NCBI RefSeq assembly: GCF_001550065.1
Contig: NZ_LRUB01000029.1
Location: 84,039 to 148,038, forward strand
Length of the DNA: 64,000 bases
DNA from: Kordiimonas lipolytica
GTDB taxonomy: Bacteria; Pseudomonadota; Alphaproteobacteria; Sphingomonadales; Kordiimonadaceae
Reading direction: 5' to 3'
The notes beneath the pieces were generated by a model. It did not search any database and was not told the DNA's origin. It saw nothing but the letters and a program-made list of their open reading frames with translations. A program made the position numbers and the translations under genes. This document shows, piece by piece, positions 27,037 through 35,000 of this stretch. Position 1 is the stretch's first letter. Every line of letters starts with the position of its first letter.

Positions 27037-27785
27037 TGCGAAAGCCCCATCATGGCGCGCACGGCGGCCAGGTCCTTTTCGGTATCCACGCCAGCGGGTG
27101 GTGCATCCGCCACTTCCGCCACCATGATCTTCATGCCGTGGTAAAGCGCGCGCAGCTGTTCCAGCGCCTCCAACTCTTCAAGCGGCGCAGGCGGCAGCAA
27201 TGTCAGCTGCCGAAGCGTCCCCGCCCGGTAAGCATAAATGCCGATATGGCGCTGGTAGGCGAAGCGCTGCAGGTCAGGCCGCTCGGCGCCGCGCTCGTGC
27301 GGGATGGCGCTGCGGGAGAAATAGCAGGCGCTGCCTGTCTTGTCGGTCACCACCTTAACCACATTGGGGTTCAGAAGGTCATCCATGCTGGCGATAGGGT
27401 GGCTGGCTGTCGCGAGCGCCGCATCTGCGCTTTCGGCCAGAAGGTCCGCCACCGTGCGCACCAGCGCCGGCGGCATCATGGGTTCATCCCCCTGCACATT
27501 GACGATGATCTCATCGTCCGCGCAGCCCAGGATATCCACCACCTCTGCTATCCTGTCCGTGCCGGAGGCATGGTCCGCAGCCGTCATAACCGCCTGGGCC
27601 CCGAATTCCTGTGCGGTGTCAAACACTCGAGCGTCGTCTGTGGCCACAACCACATCCGCTGCACCCGTTTCCTTGCAGCGCTCCCATACATGCTGGATCA
27701 TCGGCTTGCCGCCAATGTCTGCAAGCGGCTTGCCCGGCAGACGGGAAGACGCGTAGCGCGCAGGGATAACGATCCTGAAGGTCAT
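27033..27785 (-). CDS. kdsB: 3-deoxy-manno-octulosonate cytidylyltransferase (KdsB/KpsU)
   Basis: A 250-residue CMP-Kdo synthetase. The nucleotide-binding N-terminus is VIPARYASSRLPGKPLADIGGKPMIQHVWER, with VVVATDDARV and VNVQGDEPMM downstream, all diagnostic. It activates Kdo with CTP, giving the donor for KpsC and KpsS (and for lipid A if this is the only copy). GGAGG precedes the ATG. It is coupled to kdsC (3-nt gap) and kpsC (4-nt overlap). Linkage to kpsC suggests the capsule-dedicated paralogue usually named kpsU. Confidence 0.95.
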   Translation of the reverse strand: MTFRIVIPARYASSRLPGKPLADIGGKPMIQHVWERCKETGAADVVVATDDARVFDTAQEFGAQAVMTAADHASGTDRIAEVVDILGCADDEIIVNVQGDEPMMPPALVRTVADLLAESADAALATASHPIASMDDLLNPNVVKVVTDKTGSACYFSRSAIPHERGAERPDLQRFAYQRHIGIYAYRAGTLRQLTLLPPAPLEELEALEQLRALYHGMKIMVAEVADAPPAGVDTEKDLAAVRAMMGLSQ

Positions 27786-27788
27786 GCC

Positions 27789-28295
27789 CTAGTCCTCCTC
27801 GGGCGTGACATAATAGTCAGCGAAGCGGATGCCCTTGAGGGCTGCCAGATAGTCGCACACCTCCCGCACCGCACCATGCCCACCTGGGCGTTCTGTCACA
27901 TGATGCGCGGCCTTCAGCACATCCGGCACCGCGTTTGGCGGGGCAACGGCAAAGCGCACTGCGCGCATCACCTTGAGGTCAATCAGGTCGTCGCCCATGA
28001 AGGCCACCTGGTCGAACATGCAGCCCACTTCGTCGCAGATATCCTCAAGCGCGGCCACTTTGTCCTTGCATTTGAAGCGGCGGTGAAAGATGCCCAGATC
28101 ATCCAGCCGCCTTTCAAGCGGCGCACTGCCCCGGCCAGAGATCACAGCGACCTCGAAACCGGACTGCATCAGAAGCTTGATGCCCAGGCCGTCCTGCACA
28201 TTGAAGGCTTTCAGCTCCTCGCCCTCAGCGGAATAATAGATGGTGCCGTCGGTCAGCACCCCATCCACATCCAGAACCAGCAGCCGGATATCCAT
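27789..28295 (-). CDS. kdsC: Kdo-8-phosphate phosphatase KdsC
   Basis: A 168-residue HAD-family phosphatase without a cap domain, the normal KdsC size. The motifs are LVLDVDGVLTDGTIYYS (catalytic aspartates), VAVISGRGS, CKDKVAAL and AFMGDDLIDLKVM. It removes phosphate from Kdo 8-phosphate between KdsA and KdsB, matching its place between those genes. The gap to kdsA is 6 nt. Confidence 0.93.
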   Translation of the reverse strand: MDIRLLVLDVDGVLTDGTIYYSAEGEELKAFNVQDGLGIKLLMQSGFEVAVISGRGSAPLERRLDDLGIFHRRFKCKDKVAALEDICDEVGCMFDQVAFMGDDLIDLKVMRAVRFAVAPPNAVPDVLKAAHHVTERPGGHGAVREVCDYLAALKGIRFADYYVTPEED

Positions 28296-28301
28296 AGCCG
28301 T

Positions 28302-29144
28302 CTACTCCGTCACCAGCGCGGGGAAGCTTTTCGCCAGCGCGTCCACGGCTTTCATCTGCGCCAGATACGGCTCAAGCTTATCCAGCGGCAACGCACAGGG
28401 GCCATCGCACAGCGCTTCATCCGGGTTCGGATGCGCTTCAATGAAAAGTCCCGCGATCCCAAGCGCCATGCCAGACCGCGCAAGGGCCGCGGCCTGCGCG
28501 CGCCTGCCGCCTGCACTGTCGCTGCGGCCACCGGGGCGCTGCAGCGCGTGGGTGGCATCAAACACAACAGGCGCATACTCTTTCATCACGTCCATACCCA
28601 GCATGTCGACAATCAGGTTATTGTAGCCGAAGCAGCTGCCGCGTTCGCACAGCATGATTTTGTCGTTACCACTTTCCTTGAATTTCCTGATGATATGGCG
28701 CATTTCCTCAGGCGCCAGGAACTGCGGTTTCTTCACGTTGATCGCGGCTTTGGTTTGCGCCATTGCGGTGACAAGGTCTGTCTGGCGGGCCAGAAAAGCC
28801 GGCAGTTGGATCACATCCGCCACCTCAGCCGCTGGGGCAGCCTGATGAGGTTCATGCACATCGGTGATAATCGGCACGTCAAACTTGGATTTGATATCGG
28901 CCAGAAGCTGCAGGCCTTGATCAAGGCCCGGACCGCGAAAAGAATGCACGCTGGAGCGGTTCGCCTTGTCGAACGATGCCTTGAATACATAGGGGATATC
29001 AAGCCTTTTGGTGACATCCACAAAGGCTTCTGCGACCTCAAAAGCCAGTTCGCTGCTTTCAAGAACATTCATGCCGCCAAACAGAACGAATGGCGCGTCA
29101 TTCGCGACCGTTATATCTCGCCCGAGTGAGATAGATCGAGCCAT
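28302..29144 (-). CDS. kdsA: 3-deoxy-8-phosphooctulonate synthase KdsA
   Basis: A 280-residue aldolase-fold enzyme that condenses phosphoenolpyruvate with arabinose 5-phosphate. Diagnostic stretches are [62 protein letters not shown] sequence, and [16 protein letters not shown]. The start ATG 29144 has GGGGG 8 nt upstream; the frame runs on to 29204 without family support. It is first in the CMP-Kdo/kpsC operon. Confidence 0.95.
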   Translation of the reverse strand: MARSISLGRDITVANDAPFVLFGGMNVLESSELAFEVAEAFVDVTKRLDIPYVFKASFDKANRSSVHSFRGPGLDQGLQLLADIKSKFDVPIITDVHEPHQAAPAAEVADVIQLPAFLARQTDLVTAMAQTKAAINVKKPQFLAPEEMRHIIRKFKESGNDKIMLCERGSCFGYNNLIVDMLGMDVMKEYAPVVFDATHALQRPGGRSDSAGGRRAQAAALARSGMALGIAGLFIEAHPNPDEALCDGPCALPLDKLEPYLAQMKAVDALAKSFPALVTE

Positions 29145-29237
29145 AGCTACCCCCGATAGTTGTCCTATAGTGCCATGGCTAGCGCGGGCGGCACGAAAGC
29201 GCAAGGCTGCAGTGGCCCCCGCGACAGAAAAGGCCGG

Positions 29238-30062
29238 TTATTTCAGAAGCGACAGGATTGCCTGCGGCCGCTGGTTGGCGATCGGCAGGGGTTGAACACC
29301 CAGTGCCTGCTTCACCTGCAGCGCCTGCAGATTGGCGGTCTCGCTTTCAAGGCTTGTCTCAACCAGGTTGCCGACGCCGGCTTCAATGGTTGCCGAAAGT
29401 TTACCGATGAACGACTGCTGCGCATCAATGCTTTCGCTGCCGGCTTCAAATACCGCCTGCACCTTGTCCACATTCGCCCGCGACGCCACAACGGCCTCCA
29501 GCGTATCTGCTGCGGCAGTGACACTTTCCAGTCCCTGTTTCGGCTTGAGCGTGACATTGGGGCCGCCCAGCGCAAGGTCCTGCGCTGGCACTTCAACCGC
29601 CCGGCGACCATTGGCGCTTGTGAGAGCCGCAATGGACTGCCCGCCCCGCGCAATCGCATTGATGCCGTCAAAGCTGGCATCACGGATCACGTCGCCGATC
29701 AGGTCCCGTTCAGTTGCAAAAGCTTCATTGAGCACCGCGCGCGATCCCTCATCCAGGTCAGGGTCAAGCCCGCGCTCTGCTTTTTCCTGCAGTTGCGACA
29801 GCAGGTCGGATACCTTGCGCGCTGCGGCAGACGCCACATCCAGCGCAGACGCCGCCCGCCCAAGCGATGCTTTTACTGCTTCCAGCCCGCTGGCGTCACC
29901 TTCCAGCTGACCTTCCAGGGTCACAGCGCTATCCGCATGCCGCTCATCTGTCTTGCCCGCCTGGTCAGCTTTTGCCTGAGCCTCGGCCAGACTCTTGCCT
30001 GTTTGTTTCTTGTTCTGCAGAACAGCAAAAGCGCCTGCATTTGGATCCACGGTGAAAACCAT
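29238..30062 (-). CDS. Diverged flagellin paralogue
   Basis: A 274-residue protein whose C-terminal 90 residues are clearly flagellin (QQSFIGKLSATIEAGVGNLVETSLESETANLQALQVKQALG, ending in NQRPQAILSLLK). Its N-terminus keeps NAGAFAVLQN and the heptads of GLEAVKASLGRAASALDVA. It has lost the RI-TG and A-DN-A elements that the neighbouring flagellin still shows, replaced by the charged AEAQAKADQAGKTDERHAD. ATG 30062 has AGAAGGG 10 nt upstream. It may be a minor filament protein, a modified subunit for a particular filament segment, or a decaying copy. It lies 99 nt after the canonical flagellin. Confidence 0.8.
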   Translation of the reverse strand: MVFTVDPNAGAFAVLQNKKQTGKSLAEAQAKADQAGKTDERHADSAVTLEGQLEGDASGLEAVKASLGRAASALDVASAAARKVSDLLSQLQEKAERGLDPDLDEGSRAVLNEAFATERDLIGDVIRDASFDGINAIARGGQSIAALTSANGRRAVEVPAQDLALGGPNVTLKPKQGLESVTAAADTLEAVVASRANVDKVQAVFEAGSESIDAQQSFIGKLSATIEAGVGNLVETSLESETANLQALQVKQALGVQPLPIANQRPQAILSLLK

Positions 30063-30161
30063 GTAACGCACCCTTCTGGTTAAACTATGCCAGCATCCCC
30101 ATGCCAGCTACCTCAATCTCAAACGCCCAGCCCAACTATATCACGACCAGACCCCGGCCCG

Positions 30162-30989
30162 TCACTGGAAAAGTGTCAGGACGGCACTTGGTGAATTATT
30201 GGCGATCGACAAAGCCTGCAATCCAAGTTGCTGCTTCACCTGCAAGGCCTGCAGGTTCGCCGATTCTTTCGCCAGATCGGCATCTACAAGATTGCCAATA
30301 CCCACTTCAATGGTATCTGACAGTTTGCCGACAAACTCCCGCTGGATTTCAAGCCGCGTAGAGCCCGCGCCCAAAGTCGACAGGGCCGTTGTTACATTGG
30401 CAGCGGACGTGGAGATCGTATCCACGGCAGCGGAGGCCAGCGCAGTCGTTGATATTTCCTGCGTATCAGACAAGGTCACCACCGCGCCCCCCAGGGTCAA
30501 GTCCTGCGACGCGATCGAAATTGTATTGGTGCCGGTGTCATCGGTGATGGCGATGATATCCGTACCGCTGCCATCCACCGCGTTTGCGCCATTGAATTCG
30601 GCATTCTCAACAATGCTGGTGATCTGGTCCCGAAGCTCTACGAACTCGTCATTCAAGGCATCACGGCTGGCACTATCGATGCCGGTATCTTTCGCGGCAA
30701 CAGCCTTTTCCTTCAGTTCTGTCAGAAGGTCAGACACCGCCTCACCGGCTGCGATTGCCACATCAAGCGTTGAGATAGCCCGGTCAAGGGAGCCCTTAAC
30801 TGCGTTCAGCCCGGCTATATCACCGCGCAAATTCTGCGCGATGGCATAGGTCGCAGCATTGTCCTTGGCGCTTTCCACCTTGAGACCAGTGTTGATGCGC
30901 CGCTGCGTCGTTTCCAGTTGGCTGTTTGTTTGATTAAGACTCTGGAGCGCGAGAAAGGCACCCGCGTTCGTATTTACGGAAAAAGCCAT
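30162..30989 (-). CDS. Flagellin
   Basis: A 275-residue flagellin with both conserved ends. The N-terminal D0/D1 part runs VNTNAGAFLALQSLNQTNSQL, then RRINTGLKVESAKDNAATYAIAQNLRGD. The C-terminal part runs REFVGKLSDTIEVGIGNLVDADLAKESANLQALQVKQQL and ends LSIANNSPSAVLTLFQ. The short variable centre (about residues 130-190) is usual for alphaproteobacterial flagellins. GGAGAAGG precedes the ATG. No other flagellar gene is in the window. Confidence 0.95.
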   Translation of the reverse strand: MAFSVNTNAGAFLALQSLNQTNSQLETTQRRINTGLKVESAKDNAATYAIAQNLRGDIAGLNAVKGSLDRAISTLDVAIAAGEAVSDLLTELKEKAVAAKDTGIDSASRDALNDEFVELRDQITSIVENAEFNGANAVDGSGTDIIAITDDTGTNTISIASQDLTLGGAVVTLSDTQEISTTALASAAVDTISTSAANVTTALSTLGAGSTRLEIQREFVGKLSDTIEVGIGNLVDADLAKESANLQALQVKQQLGLQALSIANNSPSAVLTLFQ

Positions 30990-31167
30990 TTTGCCTTCTC
31001 CACCATATTTTCAGACACAGTCGGCGTCCTTTTGACGTCTTATACCGTTCCGGCACGGCACGCCCTTCAAGCGATGCGCCTGTGATTTCTTCTGAAATTT
31101 ATCCGGTCACCCGCCCACTTTATACCACAGGCGTGCGGCTTCGCCAAATAGGACCGAGGTCACGCCT

Positions 31168-31962
31168 TCAGTCCACGCGGTTACGCAGCGGGTCCGGGCG
31201 TCGGTGGATGGGCTGGATATCAAGGTCGAGGTCAATCCGAACAGGTTTTTCGGCGACTGCTGCGATCATCAGGTTATGATCCGGATTGAAATCGAAATAG
31301 ATGAAAGCATCCGTCAGGCCCTTGGGCGTCGGGGTGGCCAGCTTTGGCGGGCGGGCCGTGAGGTCGATCTGCACACCCCTGAGATAAGGCATCAATTTGC
31401 CGTCTTCCATTTTCACGAACGCCTCACGGATGGACCAAAGGGTGAAGAACATCAACCGGCCGATTTCATCTGACATGGCAGACAAAAGCATCCAGTCTTC
31501 TTCGGGGAAGCGGCGCTCCGCGACCCGGCGCCAGTCTACGGCCGGATCGAGCTGCTGGATATCAAGCCCCACCGGGCAGCTGTCTGCCACCATGACAGCG
31601 GCAATGCCCTCTTCCGCGGCCCCCGTGTGCGAAACCGAAAAATAAGGTGGCTCGTCCTCTGAAAAGCCCTCAATGGAAATACGGCCAGCGCCTTCCTGCT
31701 TCAAGGGAACAGCTTTGGGCAGAAGCCCCATATGGTCACCAAGGGCAGTGCGTAACATACGCCGGGCGGTCACAAATGCCGGGCGCGCACCTTCATGCAT
31801 GCCAGCCAAACGCTGATGCTCGCTTACTGACAGGACATCCTGCCCCGAAAGCGCCGGATCAGCTTCCCGCACTAACAGCTTTACTGTCTCAAGCTCATTG
31901 TCACCCTGTCCAGCCATAGGCGGCGGCATCACTTCCAACCATCGGATTGCACCCAGCGCCAT
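31168..31962 (-). CDS. 4'-phosphopantetheinyl transferase, Sfp type
   Basis: A 264-residue member of the Sfp/Gsp superfamily, which moves phosphopantetheine from CoA to a serine of carrier proteins. The three family motifs are present: PPYFSVSHTG, CPVGLDIQ (metal-binding Asp) and FTLWSIREAFVKMEDGKL (W-x-x-KE-A variant with RE in place of KE). The start is uncertain: ATG 31962 gives 264 residues, while ATGs 33 and 45 nt downstream are also possible. There is no NRPS, PKS or carrier-protein gene nearby, so its substrate lies elsewhere. Confidence 0.85.
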   Translation of the reverse strand: MALGAIRWLEVMPPPMAGQGDNELETVKLLVREADPALSGQDVLSVSEHQRLAGMHEGARPAFVTARRMLRTALGDHMGLLPKAVPLKQEGAGRISIEGFSEDEPPYFSVSHTGAAEEGIAAVMVADSCPVGLDIQQLDPAVDWRRVAERRFPEEDWMLLSAMSDEIGRLMFFTLWSIREAFVKMEDGKLMPYLRGVQIDLTARPPKLATPTPKGLTDAFIYFDFNPDHNLMIAAVAEKPVRIDLDLDIQPIHRRPDPLRNRVD

Positions 31963-32008
31963 CTAAGCGCAAAGCATGGGTTACTGCAATTCCAAAACCA
32001 CACAAACA

Positions 32009-32037
32009 AAAGCCCCCCGGCCGGAGCCGAGGGGCTT
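32009..32037 (-). terminator. Rho-independent terminator of the 1496-residue RTX gene
   Basis: The stem AAGCCCC-CGGC / GCCG-GGGGCTT has a CGGA loop. On the minus strand it is followed by TTTTGTTTG. It lies 20-50 nt after the stop codon at 32058. Confidence 0.85.
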
Positions 32038-32057
32038 GAATTTCCAAACTTCCCAGA

Positions 32058-35000
32058 TCAGGCGATATCTGGGTTAAGAATAAAGTGGTCGACCGTCAGG
32101 TCATCGAGGGTCACATTCTGAATAAAGACATTTGTGGTCCCGCCAAGCAGGATCAGCACCCCGTCAATACCGCCTTGCGTCGTTTCAGTCGCCGCATTTT
32201 TGACATCGGCCAGATCGACAAAATCGGTGACAGTATTCACAAGGTTGATCACATCCTCGGTCAGGTCAAAGTCCTTCAGGACATCACTGCTGTTTGACAC
32301 CGCATCAAAGATGAAGAGGTCCGCCCCGTCGCCACCGAAGATGGTGTCATTGCCGGAGCCTGCATTAATGGTGTCGTCACCAGCGCCGCCACGGATGCTG
32401 TCCGCCCCTGCGCCACCGGAAATCGTATCGTCCCCAGCGCCACCATAGAGCGTATCAGCAGAAGCGCCACCCTGAACGGTGTCATTGCCGTCCCCGGCGA
32501 ACATAACATCGCTGCCGTTGCCACCGAAAATCTTGTCTGCGCCAGAGCCGGAGAAGATTACATCGTCTCCGTCGCCGCCATCAAGCGTATCTTCCGCGTC
32601 ACCGACGGCCCCTTTACCGCCATAAATGGTGTCGTTGCCGCCCAGACCTTGGATATCGTCACAGCCAGCACCGCCACCGAGAGCATCATTACCGCCCGCG
32701 CCGTAGATAAAGTCTTCGCCGTCACCGGCCCAGAGATCATTGCGTAGGTCGCTGCTGCTGTTGCCCACTTCGCCAACTTCCACAACACCATCGCCATCAT
32801 CAACCCAGGTGCCGCCGACAAGGGTATCGTCGCCGGTACCGCCAAACAGGATATCGCGGCCGTCACCAGTGGTATCATCAGCACCGAAGACAACAAGAGC
32901 GTCTGCACCGCCACCGATCAACAGGTCGTCGTTTGACCCACCACCAATAATATCGTTGCCAGCGTCGCCGCGCACTGCGTCATCGCCATCACCACCTGCG
33001 AAGACAGAGTCATTGCCCTTACCGCCGGAGATAACATCGTCGCCATCGCCACCGGTAATAAAGTCGTCACCGGAATTAGCGGTAATGACGTCGTCACCGC
33101 CGTGACCCTTGATGTTGTCGAACACATTACTGCCAACCATGACATCATTGCCCGAGCCACCTTCAAGAAGGCCGCCAGTGCTATCGGCTGTGAAGTTAAC
33201 GTCCGCAATAACGCGCAGATTGACTTCCAGCTCGATGGTATCATCGGCATTGGCAGCATTTGCCAGAACAAGCGTTACAGTTTCATCAAGGTTTGATGCC
33301 TCTTTGGTAAGCGAGCTGTCAGCCCTGAAGGAAACCGTGTCTACGACGCTGTCAGCACCCACTGCATCAGTGAAGGTCAGTCGGCCATATTCTGTTTCAA
33401 CAACCGTCCCAGGATTAACCGTCGTGCCATCAACAGAGATGATATCCCAGTCATTGTCGGTGTAATCAGTCAGCGGGTTGGCACTATTTGGATCCCACCG
33501 CATGATGTGATCGGCAAAAGTATCTGCAACCGTCACGCCCGGATCTGCAAAGAGATCCAGATCTGTCAGCAGGTCCTGACAAGCAGTGGTGCTCAGCGTG
33601 ACGTTGTCGAATTTCAGCGTTTCAACATCGGTAACAATGTCAACACCGTCCACGTTGACCACATAGTCACCAGCCCCGGTGGTGATGTCTGCAGCATCAT
33701 CGATTGAACCATCGAAGGTTACAATGTCGCCGGAACCGCCACCGCCATTGATGCTATCGTTGCCAGCGCCGCCAAAGAGCTTGTCGTTGCCTTTGCCACC
33801 TTGCAGCGTATCGTTGCCATCGCCGCCGTCCAGCGTGTCAGCGTTGGTGTCGAATACTGTATCGCCCTTCAGCAGGTCGTCGCCGTTACCGCCGTATAGC
33901 TTGTCTTTGCCGTTCTGGCCCTCAAGCGTGTCATTATCGTCGCCGCCGAACAGCTGATCATCGCCGTCGCCGCCAAGGATGCTGTCGTCGCCGCAATTGC
34001 CGTAAATCTTGTCGCTACCGCCTTTGCCATCGAAAATTTCAGGATCTTCATCACCCGTCAGCGTGTTCGCGCTGTCGTTACCAGTGAAGGTGTCGTCCGC
34101 AACAAGCGTCAGGTCCAGGTTGACCGTGATGTTCTCGTTCGTGGTTGTATTGGTCAGACGCACCGTAACTGTTTGAGTCTGATCACTGGCCTCGTTGGCA
34201 TCGTTCAGGTCTGTACTGCCAGTAAAGGTCAGCGTGTCTGCAACGCCGCTATCGCTATCTGTTACTGAAAGCGTACCGTAGCTGAGATTCAAATTCGATC
34301 CGTCAGTCACCGATGTGCTGTTGATCCGCGTGATACGCCAGTCGCCGTCGGCATAAGCCGCTGTCAGAGGGTCACCCGCACCAATCTGCGATGCATCCCA
34401 CTCCAGGACGAACTGCGCCACGCCGGTATCTGCCGAACTTGCGCCCGATTCCGCGGACAGGGCAAAGTCGAGCCCGATGTTCTTATCGGTCGTGGACGTC
34501 AGCGTCACATTATTGAAGCGGATGGTTTCCACATTGGTTACGTGATCAGCACCGTCAGCCGTTGTGATCAACAAGGTACCCATGGCGTCGTCAATGTCGG
34601 CTTCATCGTCAATGTCGCCGTCGATAACTACGACATCGTTATCGGCACCGCCATCAATGTCGTCGTCGCCGAGACCGCCGTAAAGAAGGTCATCGCCGTC
34701 GCCACCGTCAAGCACGTCATTATCGTTGCCACCAGACAGCGTATCATCACCCGCATCACCGAACAGGTCGTCGTCGCCATTGCCGCCGGTAATTTCATCC
34801 TCATTGTTGCCGCCGCTAAGGTCATCGGTGCCGTCGCCACCGAAGATGACATCATCGTCTTCGCCGCCCGTCACAATATCGTTGCCCGCACCCGCATCAA
34901 TTTCGTCGGCACCGCGACCACCATCGATCGTGTCGTTGCCGCCATTTGCTGTGACGGTATCATCACCATTGCCGCCGATGATGCTGTCTGCATTGTCGCT

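Noticed and set aside
26712..29129. 805-codon plus-strand frame over kdsA, kdsC, kdsB and part of kpsC
   Set aside because: It is antisense to four firmly identified genes with strong motifs, and the translated product is rich in His, Arg and Gln with no family resemblance.
30063..30161. Sigma-54-like TGGCA...GC sequence upstream of the diverged flagellin
   Set aside because: GG and GC are 9 nt apart instead of 10, which normally abolishes sigma-54 recognition.
30990..31080. Sigma-28-like sequence (TATAAGAC-N11-GCCGACTG, minus strand) upstream of the flagellin
   Set aside because: The -10-like part is fair, but the -35-like part matches the consensus poorly. Expected by function yet not strong enough to annotate.
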